The notes under the pieces were generated by a model. It was not told the DNA's origin. It saw nothing but the letters and a program-made list of their open reading frames with translations, and searched no databases. From Roseiarcus sp963767245 (GTDB taxonomy: Bacteria > Pseudomonadota > Alphaproteobacteria > Rhizobiales > Beijerinckiaceae), in contig CAVYDG010000024.1 of assembly GCA_963767245.1 (NCBI GenBank), positions 223,177 to 287,176 of the forward strand: a DNA stretch of 64,000 nucleotides, written 5' to 3'. Below are positions 15,330-23,840 of this stretch, in pieces. How positions within the stretch are numbered: the stretch's first letter is position 1; every line of letters starts with the position of its first letter. The position numbers and the translations under genes were made by a program.

Positions 15330-17031
15330 ATGACGATTCAACCCTGGGTGAAATCTTATCCGCCGGACGTGCGCGAAAAGGCGCCGCTCGATCTCTCTTC
15401 CGTGCAGAGCGTGCTCGAGAAAGCCGCCGAGCGGTTCGGCTCCCAGCCGGCGCTCGAGTTCATGGGCAAGCGGACCACTTATGCTGAATTGGAGGCGCTG
15501 GCGAACCGCGCCGCCCTCGGGTTCCAGAAGCTCGGCGTCGGCCCGGGCGTCCACGTTGGGCTCTTCCTGCCCAACACGCCCCACTACATCATCGCCTTCT
15601 TCGGCGTGCTCAAGGCCGGCGGCACGGTGGTCAATTACTCGCCGCTCGATGCGCTGCACACGCTTCAACACAAGATCGAAGACAGCGAGACAGATATCCT
15701 CGTCGGCCTCGACCTCGCCGCGCTCTATCCGCAGGCCGAGAAGCTCCTGACTTCCACCCGCCTCAAGACGCTCGTCGTCGGCGAATTCGCCGAGATGACG
15801 GCCGCTCCCGCTCCGGTCAAGGCGCAAATGACGGCCGCCGGAATGTTGGCCGAGGTCAAGCACGACGACCGCCGCCTCGCCTTCCGCGACCTGATCGACA
15901 ATGATGGGCGCTACACCGCCCATCCGCTCGGCGACGTCAAGGAGGCGTTGGCCGTCATTGCATATACCGGCGGCACGACCGGCACGCCCAAGGGCGCGAT
16001 GCTGACCCACGCCAATCTCACCGCGGCGTGCTCGCTCTATATGGAGGTTATGACCCGCAGCGGCGCGGATTCGCTGCGCGTGGGCGAGGAGCGCTTTCTC
16101 TGCATCCTGCCGCTGTTCCATATCTATTCACTGACCGTCGTCATGCTGCTTGGCTTCCGGCTTGGGGGCGGAGCTCGTCCTGCATCCGCGTTTCGATCCG
16201 GCCGCCGCGGCCAAGGACATCGTCGACAAGAAGATCACCGTCTACATGGGCGTGCCGACCATGCATGTCGCGCTTCTGAGCGTGCCCGGCGCCGAGTCGA
16301 TGGACTGGTCGTCGCTCCGGCTGTGCGCCTCGGGCGGAGCGCCGCTGCCGCTCGCCGTACAGCAGCGGTTCGAGAAAGTCGTCGGCTGCCGGCTGACCGA
16401 AGGCTGGGGAATGACCGAAACCGCGCCGATCGGAACCTTCACCCCGCGCGCGAGTACCGGGAAGCCCGGCTCCTGCGGGATCCCCTACCCCACCACAGAG
16501 ATGAAGTTCATCGATGTCGCCAACCCTGAGCGCGAGGTTAAGCCCGGCGAGCGCGGCGAGATCTGCGTCAAAGGCCCCAACGTCATGAAGGGCTACTGGA
16601 AGCAGCCGAAAGCGACCGCGGACTCGATGACCAAGGACGGGTTCTTCCGCACCGGCGACGTCGGCTACATGGACGAGGACGGCTTCGTCTACATCGTCGA
16701 CCGCACCAAGGACATGCTGCTCTGCGGCGGGTTCAACGTCTATCCGCGCAACATCGAGGAGGCGATCTATCAGCACCCGTCGGTCGAGGAAGTGAGCGTG
16801 ATCGGCGTCCCGGACCAATATCGTGGCGAGACCCCGAAGGCGTTCGTGAAGCTAAAGGCCGGCGCGACGCCGGTTTCGCTCGACGAGATGAAAGCGTTCC
16901 TTAAGGACCGCCTTGGCAAGCACGAGATGATCGGCGCGATGGAAATTCGCGCCGAGCTGCCAAAGACCCCGGTCGGCAAGATCTCGAAGAAAGACCTGCG
17001 CGCCTCGGACCCGCAGGCCCGCGTCGCGTGA
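15330..17031 (+). CDS. AMP-dependent long-chain acyl-CoA ligase, frame broken at 16164-16168
   Basis: An ANL-superfamily enzyme of about 566 residues that makes acyl-CoA from a fatty acid, CoA and ATP. Seen: the P-loop YTGGTTGTPKGAML, LPLFHIYSLTVVMLLG, GWGMTETAP, the adenylation hinge region FFRTGDVGYMDEDGFVYIVDR (read as FFRTGDVGYM then DEDGFVYIVDR), and KTPVGKISKK with the catalytic Lys. The two halves are in different frames. They join cleanly if the five-G run at 16164-16168 is read as four, giving GFRLGAELVLHPRFDP. I read this as one gene with a homopolymer error. The start is the ATG at 15330 (MTIQPWVKSYPPDVRE), a common beginning for FadD-like proteins; the frame is open further upstream. 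Confidence 0.87.
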
Positions 17032-17135
17032 GGCATTCGCAAGGGAGGCTGAGCCTCACTTGCAGGCGGCGGGATTTTGTTGACCGCGGTCCTTGATGGA
17101 TATACGGTCTCGCAAATGTCTATCCTACGGAGGGC

Positions 17136-17369
17136 ATGATGCAAGTCGCCAAATGGGGCAATAGCCTGGCCGTCCGCCTTCCCGCCGCCGTTGTCGAAGC
17201 GCTCCGGCTCAAGCCAGGCGACGAGATCGAAGTGCATGTCGCTGGCGAGCGCGCGTTCGCCGTCGCTCGCAAACCCAGCCGCGAGGATTTCCTCAAGCGG
17301 TTGCGCGCCTTTCGCGGGCGGCTGCCGCCCGATTTCAAGTTCGACCGCGACGAGGCCAATGCCCGGTAG
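17136..17369 (+). CDS. AbrB/MazE-type antitoxin
   Basis: A 77-residue swapped-hairpin AbrB-family protein. The N-terminal DNA-binding half is QVAKWGNSLAVRLPAAVVEAL followed by KPGDEIEVHV (here split around LRL). The C-terminal tail SREDFLKRLRAFRGRLPPDF is the part expected to hold the toxin. It overlaps the PIN toxin gene by 11 bases, the usual antitoxin-toxin layout. The ATG at 17136 follows CGGAGGGC; a second ATG at 17139 is possible. The promoter region contains GGATA and TATCC arms flanking about 18 bases, a weak candidate operator. Confidence 0.85.
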   Translation: MMQVAKWGNSLAVRLPAAVVEALRLKPGDEIEVHVAGERAFAVARKPSREDFLKRLRAFRGRLPPDFKFDRDEANAR

Positions 17370-17769
17370 CTTCTTCGACACCAATGTTCTCATCTATCTC
17401 GCGTCAGGCGATCCGGCGAAAGCGAATAGGGCGGAAGCGGTCATTCGCGAGGGAGGTTCGATCAGCGTTCAGGTGCTGAACGAGATCGCCAATGTCGCGC
17501 GGCGCAAGCTAGAAATGTCCTGGCAGGACACACGCAGCTTTCTGTCATCGATGCGGGGATTGCTGAGTGTTCATCCCGTTACGACCGAGACTCACGAACT
17601 TGGCATGGCGCTGGCCGAGCGCTATGGCTTGTCGATCTTCGACGCGTTCATCGCCGCGTCCGCGCTGCTCGCGGAATGCGACCGTTTGTGGTCCGAAGAC
17701 ATGCAGGATGGGTTGGCGATCGACCGGCGATTGCGGATCGTCAATCCATTCGCGGATAGAAGAAGATGA
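17359..17769 (+). CDS. PIN-domain toxin (VapC-like ribonuclease)
   Basis: A 136-residue PIN-domain protein. The first acidic residue is in FFDTNVLIYL at residues 4-13. The central NEIANVARRK holds the second, and IFDAFIAASALLAECDRLWSEDMQDG carries the later Asp/Glu set (read as IFDAFIAASALL and CDRLWSEDMQDG). PIN toxins cleave RNA, often initiator tRNA or rRNA, when freed from the antitoxin. The start ATG at 17359 lies inside the end of the antitoxin gene, giving coupled expression. Pairing a PIN toxin with an AbrB-fold antitoxin is common. Confidence 0.87.
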   Translation: MPGSFFDTNVLIYLASGDPAKANRAEAVIREGGSISVQVLNEIANVARRKLEMSWQDTRSFLSSMRGLLSVHPVTTETHELGMALAERYGLSIFDAFIAASALLAECDRLWSEDMQDGLAIDRRLRIVNPFADRRR

Positions 17770-17785
17770 TCACCTGCGATCGGCC

Positions 17786-18268
17786 ATGCCCATGAAGCCC
17801 GCGACAGCTCCTTCCGCGCTCAGGGTCCAGGCGGCGCTCGGCGACAGGCACCTGGTCATGGAGTTCGAAGCGACGACCCGCACCGCCGCCGACGCCGCGG
17901 CGGCGATCGGCTGCACGGTGGCGCAGATCGGCAAGTCGCTGGTGTTCCGCGGCGCCGGCAGCAACCGCCCGGTTCTCGTCGTCGCCTCCGGCGTAAATCG
18001 CGTCGATGAGGCGAAGGTCGCGGCGGCGGTCGGCGAGCCGATCGCCCGCGCGGACGCCGACTTCGTGCGCGAGGCGACCGGTTTCGCCATCGGCGGCGTT
18101 CCGCCGGTCGGCCATAAAGAGACGCCGATCGTCCTGATCGACGAATTGCTGATGTCGTTTGGCGAGATCTGGGCCGCCGCGGGAACGCCGAACGCGGTCT
18201 TTCGCTTGACGCCCGCGGATCTCGTGGCGTTGACGGGCGGTCGGGTCGCAGCGATCGCGCACGAGTAG
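17786..18268 (+). CDS. YbaK/EbsC-family aminoacyl-tRNA deacylase
   Basis: A 160-residue YbaK/ProRS-associated domain protein. Seen: TAADAAAAIGCTVAQIGKSLVF, with the conserved Lys near residue 50; GVNRVDEAKVAAAVG; ATGFAIGGVPPVGH, the signature G-G-x-x-P-x-G-H loop; and the final TPADLVALTGG. The family hydrolyses mischarged aminoacyl-tRNA, typically Cys-tRNAPro or Ala-tRNAPro, as a trans-editing factor in the cytoplasm. Which tRNA is edited cannot be told from the motifs. The ATG at 17786 is preferred; another ATG lies two codons later. It follows the toxin gene by 16 bases. Confidence 0.87.
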   Translation: MPMKPATAPSALRVQAALGDRHLVMEFEATTRTAADAAAAIGCTVAQIGKSLVFRGAGSNRPVLVVASGVNRVDEAKVAAAVGEPIARADADFVREATGFAIGGVPPVGHKETPIVLIDELLMSFGEIWAAAGTPNAVFRLTPADLVALTGGRVAAIAHE

Positions 18269-18282
18269 AGGGCCTTTCACAG

Positions 18283-19095
18283 ATGCCCACAAAAGGCCAA
18301 ACCAGCGGCAAGATCAGGATCGGAGTCGGCGGCTGGACATACGAGCCGTGGCGGGGCGTGTTTTATCCCAACGGTCTCGCGCAGAAGCGCGAGCTCGAAT
18401 ACGCCAGCACAAAACTGACCTCGATCGAGATCAACGGCACCTATTACGGCTCGCAAAAGCCCGAGAGCTTCGCCAAATGGCATGACGAAACCCCGGACGA
18501 TTTCGTCTTCTCGCTCAAGGCGACCCGCTACGCCACCAATCGCCGCGTGCTCGGCGAGGCGGCGCCCACGATCGAGCGCTTCTTCAACAGCGGCTTGACC
18601 AATCTCAAGGCCAAGCTCGGGCCGATCAACTGGCAGTTCGCAACCTCGAAAAAATTTGACCCGGCCGATTTCGCCGCGTTCCTCAAGCTACTGCCGAAGT
18701 CCGTCGGCGGCCTCGCCATCCGCCATGCGGTCGAAGTCCGCCACGAGAGTTTCCGGACGCCGGAGTTCGTTGCGCTGGCGCGCGAGCATGGCGTCGCCGT
18801 GGTGATCGCAGGCGACTCCGAATACCCGCAAATCGCCGATGTGACCGCGCCGTTCGTCTACGCGCGGGTCATGGGAACGACCGACAGCGAGCCGGCGGGA
18901 TATGCGGGCTCGGCGCTCGATCTTTGGGCCATGCGCGCCAAGACATGGGCCGCGGGCGGCTCGCCGCCGGATCTTGAGACGGCCGCGCCGCACGAGCCCA
19001 ACAAGGCCGGCCGAGACGTTTTTCTCTACGTCATCAGCGGCGCCAAGGAGCGCAACCCGGCCGCCGCGATAGCGCTCATCGAACGCGTTGGCTAA
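18283..19095 (+). CDS. DUF72-family TIM-barrel protein
   Basis: A 270-residue member of the DUF72 family (E. coli YecE is a member). Diagnostic motifs: RIGVGGWTYEPWRGVFYP at residues 12-29, SIEINGTYYGSQKPESFAKW, FSLKATRYATNRRVL, LGPINWQF, and the late AVEVRHESF and VVIAGDSEYPQI segments. The fold is a TIM barrel; no activity is established for the family. It starts at 18283, 14 bases after the YbaK gene, and probably shares its transcript. It ends 6 bases before the stop of the convergent SDR gene. Confidence 0.88.
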   Translation: MPTKGQTSGKIRIGVGGWTYEPWRGVFYPNGLAQKRELEYASTKLTSIEINGTYYGSQKPESFAKWHDETPDDFVFSLKATRYATNRRVLGEAAPTIERFFNSGLTNLKAKLGPINWQFATSKKFDPADFAAFLKLLPKSVGGLAIRHAVEVRHESFRTPEFVALAREHGVAVVIAGDSEYPQIADVTAPFVYARVMGTTDSEPAGYAGSALDLWAMRAKTWAAGGSPPDLETAAPHEPNKAGRDVFLYVISGAKERNPAAAIALIERVG

Positions 19096-19101
19096 TCGCG
19101 C

Positions 19102-19917
19102 TCACTGGGCGGCGATACGGTCGCCGAAGGCCCCGCTGCGATAACGCTCCGCGGCGTGCTCGTTGGCGAAGTTCGGCAGCATCGCCTGCCGCGCGGCGTT
19201 GAACTTCTCCCACTGGCCGGCGTCGGGCAGCGGCGGAATGGTCACGGCCTCGCGGCGGTCGAACCCGACCAACGCAGCGTCGACCAGCTCGTCGACCTCC
19301 ATCACGCCCTTGAGCGTATTCACATCGCGACCCGACCTCGCCCAGATCTCGGTTCGGGTCACCGCCGGCAGCACGGCCTGGACATAGACGCCGCGGCCGC
19401 CAAGTTCGGCCTGGAGGCTTTGCGACAACGCCAGGACATAGGCTTTGCTCGGGCCATAGGCGCCGAACGAAATCTCCGGCGCGAGGCCCACCACCGACGC
19501 GATATTGATGATCACGCCTTCGCCGCGGGCGAGAAACCGCGGAACGATCGCGCCGGCAAGCCGGGTGACGGCGGTGACATTGAGACGGATGAGGCGGTCC
19601 ATGAGCTCGAGGTCGGCGTTGGCGAAACCGCCGGGCGCCGCAACGCCGGCATTGTTGACGAGGACGCCGATGCGGCCGTCATCGCGCAGGCGCGCTTCGA
19701 TCCGCGCCAGATCGGAGCTATCGGTGAGATCGGCGGCTACGACATCTATTTTGACTCCCGTCTCGGCGCGCAGACGCGATGCGAGCTCCTCCATCCGCGC
19801 CTCGTCGCGCGCGATCAGAATTAGATCATGCCCACGCTGGGCAAAACGGTCGGCGTAGGTCGCTCCGATTCCGGACGACGCGCCGGTGACCAGAACGGTC
19901 GGAAGCTGGCGATCCAT
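19102..19917 (-). CDS. Short-chain dehydrogenase/reductase
   Basis: A 271-residue classical SDR. Seen: TGASSGIGATYADRF (cofactor motif, residues 11-25), DLTDSSD, NNAGVA, the catalytic Ser near IINIASVVG, and YGPSK as YxxxK. The C-terminal segment (VDELVDAALVGFDRREAVTIPPL) is typical of a SDR group annotated as oxidoreductases of unknown substrate. It is divergent from the TetR gene at 20004, with a 14-base palindrome between them, so it is the likely target of that repressor. The start ATG at 19917 follows TAGGAGTTAAAAATC. Confidence 0.9.
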   Translation of the reverse strand: MDRQLPTVLVTGASSGIGATYADRFAQRGHDLILIARDEARMEELASRLRAETGVKIDVVAADLTDSSDLARIEARLRDDGRIGVLVNNAGVAAPGGFANADLELMDRLIRLNVTAVTRLAGAIVPRFLARGEGVIINIASVVGLAPEISFGAYGPSKAYVLALSQSLQAELGGRGVYVQAVLPAVTRTEIWARSGRDVNTLKGVMEVDELVDAALVGFDRREAVTIPPLPDAGQWEKFNAARQAMLPNFANEHAAERYRSGAFGDRIAAQ

Positions 19918-19935
19918 GATTTTTAACTCCTATTG

Positions 19936-19985
19936 ATGATGATCATCATGTTTGCATTCATTACCATCATAATCTATATTGTCAA
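19936..19985. promoter_or_regulatory. Divergent promoters and palindromic operator of the SDR/TetR pair
   Basis: The perfect palindrome ATGATGATCATCAT lies at 19936-19949. On the minus strand TTGACA (19980-19985), a 16-base spacer and TAATGA (19958-19963) form a promoter for the SDR gene, with the palindrome near its start point. On the plus strand TTGCAT (19952-19957), a 17-base spacer and TATATT (19975-19980) form a promoter for tetR. A repressor bound at the palindrome could block both. AT-rich patch in otherwise GC-rich DNA. Confidence 0.6.
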
Positions 19986-20003
19986 GCAAGGAGCTCGAAG
20001 AGA

Positions 20004-20555
20004 ATGAAAGTCAGCCGGGAACAGGTCGCCGCCCATCGGTCGCGCATTCTGGCCGCAGCCGGCCGGCTGTTTCGGCTGCGCGGATTCGACGATGTGACGG
20101 TGGCGGACGTGATGAAGGACGCCGGCCTCACGCATGGCGCCTTCTACGGGCACTTTGTCTCCAAGGAGGCGCTGATCGCCGAGGCGGTCGGGCAGGCGCT
20201 CGCCCCTGCCCCAGGCGTTGTCGAGGCGCGCAAGTCGGTCGCGGCCTATGCCGACGGCTACCTAAGCGCGCGGCACCGCGACGACCGCGGCTCGTCCTGT
20301 CCGTTTTCGTGTCTGGGAACCGAGGCTGCGCGAGGCTCCGCCGATCTGCGGCGCGGCATGACCTTGTCTGTCCGTCGCCAGATCGATCGATTCAGCGCCG
20401 AGGCGAAAGGCAAGACGGCGCAGGACAGGCGGCGTGCGGCGATCGGCGCCTGGTCGGCGATGGTCGGCGCGATGGTGCTCGCCCGAATCGTCGACGACGA
20501 CAAGCTTTCCAGGGAAATCCTGAGTGAGACGCGCGCGTCGCTACCATTCGCCTAG
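20004..20555 (+). CDS. TetR-family transcriptional regulator
   Basis: A 183-residue TetR-family repressor. The N-terminal helix-turn-helix covers RILAAAGRLFRLRGFDDVTVADVMKDAGLTHGAFYGHFVSKEAL, read as AAGRLFRLRGFDDVTVADVM, then AGLTHGAFYGHF, then SKEALI. The C-terminal ligand domain has a paired-Cys segment SSCPFSCLG, typical of the TetR subgroup near SDR genes. The start ATG at 20004 follows AAGGAGCTCGAAGAGA. It is divergent from the SDR gene, which it probably represses; the inducer is unknown. Confidence 0.9.
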   Translation: MKVSREQVAAHRSRILAAAGRLFRLRGFDDVTVADVMKDAGLTHGAFYGHFVSKEALIAEAVGQALAPAPGVVEARKSVAAYADGYLSARHRDDRGSSCPFSCLGTEAARGSADLRRGMTLSVRRQIDRFSAEAKGKTAQDRRRAAIGAWSAMVGAMVLARIVDDDKLSREILSETRASLPFA

Positions 20556-20622
20556 GCGAACGGCGAGGCTGAGCCTGACCCAGCCGCCGGCGAAGAGGCC
20601 GAAGTGATGGCGCCCAGCCGCC

Positions 20623-21446
20623 TCAGCTCTTCAAGAACGCCAGAAGATCTGCATTGATCGTTTCGGCATGGGTGGTGGGCATGCCGTGCGGAAAGCCCTT
20701 ATGCTCTTGAACGTGCCGTGCTTCAGGAGCTTCGCCGACAAGGGGCCGGCGGCGACATAGGGCACGATCTGGTCGTCCTCGCTGTGCATCACCAGCACTG
20801 GCGCATTGATCTTTTTCAGATCCTCGGTGAAGTCGGTTTGGGAGAAAACGACGATGCCGTCGTAGTGCGCCTTGGCGCCGCCCATCATGCCTTGCCGCCA
20901 CCAGTTCTGAACCACCGGCTCTAGTGTTTTCACCCCTGGCTTGTTGAAGTTATAAAAGGGCCCAGCGGCGACATCGTAGTAGAATTGCGCCCGGTTGGCG
21001 GCCAGGGCGGACTGGAAATCGTCGAAGACCTTCTTCGGTAGGCCCAACGGATTTGCCGAGGTTTGCATCATCAACGGCGGCACCGCGCTGATGATCGCCG
21101 CTTTCGCAACTTGGCTTTCGCCGTGGCGCGCCAGGTAGTGCACCACTTCGCCACCGCCCGTGGAATGGCCGACATGGATGGCGTTCTTCAAATCAAGATG
21201 TTTCGTCACCGCAGCCAAATCGTCAGCGTAGTGGTCCATATCGTGCCCGCGGCCGATCTGAGTCGACCGGCCGTGTCCGCGCCGGTCGTGGGCGATGACG
21301 CGATAGCCGTGGTTGAGAAAGAACAGCATCTGCGCGTCCCAGTCGTCCGCGGATAGCGGCCAGCCGTGGCTGAACACGATCGGCTGCCCGCTGCCCCAAT
21401 CCTTGTAGAAAATCTCGACGCCGTCGCTGGTGTTGACCGTAGGCAT
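20623..21446 (-). CDS. Alpha/beta hydrolase of the non-haem chloroperoxidase/arylesterase group, frame broken near 20700
   Basis: About 274 residues from the ATG at 21446. Seen: FSHGWPLSADDWDAQM (oxyanion region), HDRRGHGRS, the nucleophile elbow GHSTGGGE, the acid in MHSEDDQIVP, and the catalytic His in GFPHGMPTTHAE. The last part (KGFPHGMPTTHAETINADLL) lies in another frame. One base is missing around 20700-20704, where KSYKGFPHG-like sequence is expected. Without it the catalytic His is lost and the tail reads as unrelated sequence. Most members are cofactor-free esterases or perhydrolases. Divergent from nothing obvious; it converges with tetR across 67 bases. Confidence 0.85.
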
Positions 21447-21565
21447 TTTCCTCACCCCTCTCGCGAAACCCGGAAGTCGCGTATTCCGAGAGCAGTTGGC
21501 TAGCCCATGCGGCGGCGGCTGGCGACCGAGAAAATCATGTCCGGCGGCATCAAACAGAGATGAGT

Positions 21566-21781
21566 TCAGGCGGTCTCGCAACCGCGCTCGCCGCGACAAG
21601 CGAAGCGGCAAAACGCCTCCCAGGCGCCACCGGCAAGCGAGCCGGCGCCTCCCGTAATCGCGGCGCTCAAGCCGGTCAAACCATAGCGATCGAGAGGCGC
21701 GACCTGGGCGCGGAGATCGTCGATTTTGAGCCGCAACGCCAGCGGCGCGTTCGGTGGGTGTGGGTTGTGCGAACCGAGCAT
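21566..21781 (-). CDS. Possible small protein of unknown function
   Basis: A 71-residue open frame from the ATG at 21781, with GGAGACGGAG ahead of it. The first half is mixed polar and hydrophobic (ALRLKIDDLRAQVAPLDRYG, an amphipathic helix). The second half is rich in Gly and Ala (LSAAITGGAGSLAGGAWEAF) and ends with three Cys. It fills the otherwise empty gap between the hydrolase and araC genes (21447-21983). No family recognised. In such GC-rich DNA open frames of this size also occur by chance, so this is tentative. Confidence 0.35.
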   Translation of the reverse strand: MLGSHNPHPPNAPLALRLKIDDLRAQVAPLDRYGLTGLSAAITGGAGSLAGGAWEAFCRFACRGERGCETA

Positions 21782-21983
21782 GGCTCCGTCTCCAGATTCT
21801 CGTTGGCCGGAAAGATACCGCCGCGTTGACCTGATTATGATACGAACGAGGCGCGCTTTGGTTTCGCTGACCCTCAGCGCCGATCTTGATCCCGGTTGCT
21901 CGCCGGAAGACCGCGTCTCGCCGATCGTGCTCGTTCGATCTCCTCCCGCTTCGTGGCCGCGAGGAGGCGGAGGAAAGCTACGT

Positions 21984-22856
21984 TTAAGGCCGCGATGCGC
22001 GATATTGCGTCGGGGTTGCGCCGAAAGCAGCGCGGAAGCGATGGTTGAAAGTGGAGAGGTCGCCGAAGCCCGCGTCCAGCGCGACGTCAAGCACCGGCCG
22101 GCGGGACGAGGCGAGTTCAAGCGCCGCGCGACGCATTCTGGCGCTGAGGAGATACTGATAAGGGGTCATGCCGGTCAGGCGCCGGAAGACGCGCAGGAAG
22201 TGGTACTTGCTCATCCCCGCGCTCGCCGCAAGGTCCTCTAGCCCGAGCGGCCGCGCGCCGTCCGACTCGACCAGGCGGATAGCCTCGACCACCCGGCGCG
22301 CCTCGCGCGCTGCGGGCGCTTTAGCGAGAGGCCGATTGCCCGCTATCGCGGCGATGACGCGCTCGATGAGCAGCAACGCCAGTTCACCCCTGGCCGGCGC
22401 AGACGCTGGCGCGCGCAGGACCTCCATCATGGCGACGACCGGGAGCGCTTTCGACGACGGCGGCAAACTCGGGGCAGAAAACCGAAAGCGGCTCGTCGAC
22501 GCGGCGGCCGCGGCGATCTCACCGAACAGGTCCTCGCGGACACTCAAGGAGACGCAGCGATCGCCAATCCCATGCGCGTGACCGCATTCGAAACACCAGC
22601 CGTCGTTTCCGAGCAGCAAAGCGCCGGGGTAGAGCAGTCCGTGCCCGGCGTTCGAACGATAGGTGAAGCTCCCTTCGATGACCGCCGAGACGCTGAAGCC
22701 CTCGTGCCGCTCCTCGAACGGCCTGTCGGTCGGGCCTGCGCTGCAGACGACTTCATGCATGCTCCATCCGCTGCCGGTCGCCAGCGTTCGCTTCGCCAGC
22801 CCCTCGTCCGTGGACTTGGCCAGCCGCGTCGCATAAGATCGGACTTCGGTTCGCAT
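21984..22856 (-). CDS. AraC-family transcriptional regulator
   Basis: A 290-residue regulator. The N-terminal half is a cupin-like sensing domain containing several Cys and His residues (DGWCFECGHAHGIGDRC near residue 85), possibly metal or redox related. The C-terminal AraC DNA-binding domain has the two helix-turn-helix units: GLEDLAASAGMSKYHFLRVF and VLDVALDAGFGDLSTFNHRF, with FRAAFGATPTQYR at the end. The ATG at 22856 was chosen because the region upstream has no family features. It is divergent from the VOC/SRPBCC pair (118 bases apart), which it probably controls. Confidence 0.88.
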   Translation of the reverse strand: MRTEVRSYATRLAKSTDEGLAKRTLATGSGWSMHEVVCSAGPTDRPFEERHEGFSVSAVIEGSFTYRSNAGHGLLYPGALLLGNDGWCFECGHAHGIGDRCVSLSVREDLFGEIAAAAASTSRFRFSAPSLPPSSKALPVVAMMEVLRAPASAPARGELALLLIERVIAAIAGNRPLAKAPAAREARRVVEAIRLVESDGARPLGLEDLAASAGMSKYHFLRVFRRLTGMTPYQYLLSARMRRAALELASSRRPVLDVALDAGFGDLSTFNHRFRAAFGATPTQYRASRP

Positions 22857-22973
22857 GGCGCGAAGATAGCAACTTTCCCCAAGCCCGAGAACTGCCCGCG
22901 GCTTAGGTTCGCTGGAATCGTCGAGGCCCGAGCGCAACCGGCCTCGGCGTGGGCCAGCGCAATGAGGACAGCC

Positions 22974-23348
22974 ATGCTTGACCACGTTTCAATCGGCGTT
23001 CGTGACATCGCGAAGGCTAAGGGTTTTTATGATGCGGCGCTGAAGCCGCTTGGATTTACCTGTCTCAGCGCCGACGACAGTTCGCTCGGCTACGGCACGG
23101 AAGGCGTCGGATTCTGGATTGGTTCCGCCGAGAGCCCGGTCGCCGACGAGCCGAAGTCCGGACTGCACTTCTGCTTCGCCGCCCCGAGCCGGGCGAGCGT
23201 CGCTGCGTTCCATGCCGCCGCGCTGGCGCACGGCGGACGCGACAATGGCAAGCCCGGATTGCGCAAGGATTACGGGCCGCACTATTACGCGGCCTACGTC
23301 TTCGACCCCGAGGGCTACCGGCTCGAAGCCTATTTCGGCGGGAACTAG
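22974..23348 (+). CDS. VOC-family (glyoxalase/bleomycin resistance-type) protein
   Basis: A 124-residue VOC protein made of two beta-alpha-beta-beta-beta modules. Seen: MLDHVSIGVRDIAKAKGFYD at the start and YYAAYVFDPEGYRLEAYF at the end, the standard N- and C-terminal VOC signatures. The metal-ligand pattern (His4 and a late Glu in RLEAYF) is consistent with a metal-dependent lyase or dioxygenase, but the substrate is unknown. The start ATG at 22974 follows GAGGACAGCC. The SRPBCC gene begins 4 bases after its stop, so both are probably co-transcribed. Confidence 0.88.
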   Translation: MLDHVSIGVRDIAKAKGFYDAALKPLGFTCLSADDSSLGYGTEGVGFWIGSAESPVADEPKSGLHFCFAAPSRASVAAFHAAALAHGGRDNGKPGLRKDYGPHYYAAYVFDPEGYRLEAYFGGN

Positions 23349-23352
23349 GCCG

Positions 23353-23785
23353 ATGGCGACGGTCCGATCCGAACTCACGACGCAGGCGTCGGCAGACGAG
23401 GTGTGGTCGGCGGTTCGGGACATCGGCGCGCTCCATACCCGGCTCGTCCCCGGCTTCGTCGTCGACACCACGCTCGAGCCCGGCGCGCGCATCGTGACCT
23501 TCGTCAACGGCGTCACGCTGCGCGAACCGATCGTCACCCTCGACGACGAGGCTCGACGGCTGGTGTGGACCGCCGAGGGCGGCCGCGGCGAGACACTATA
23601 ACGCCGCGCTCGAGGTAGGTTCGCTTCCCGGCGGGTCGACGTCCGTCGTCTGGACCGCCGACTTCCTGCCAGACGAACTCCATGGGTATTTCTCGCGGGC
23701 GATCGAGGCGGGAATGGCGGCGATGCAGCGCGCGCTGGACGCGCCTCGCGCTCAAGAGGGACGTTCGAGCGGCAGCGGCGGATGA
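23353..23785 (+). CDS. SRPBCC-family protein, frame broken near 23591-23594
   Basis: About 143 residues when one extra base is removed. The first part (ELTTQASADEVWSAVRDIGA, GFVVDTTLEPGARIVTFVNG) is the opening of a polyketide-cyclase/dehydrase-like SRPBCC fold. It stops early at GETL. The second part continues in the next frame from HYNAALEV through STSVVWTADFLPDELHG and AGMAAMQRALD to the TGA at 23783. Removing one base at GAGACACTAT joins them. It lies 4 bases after the VOC gene. The ligand is unknown. Confidence 0.75.
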
Positions 23786-23840
23786 CGACTGGCCGGCGGC
23801 ATCGCCTGACGCTACCCTCGCCCCAGCGAGGGACCTCATC

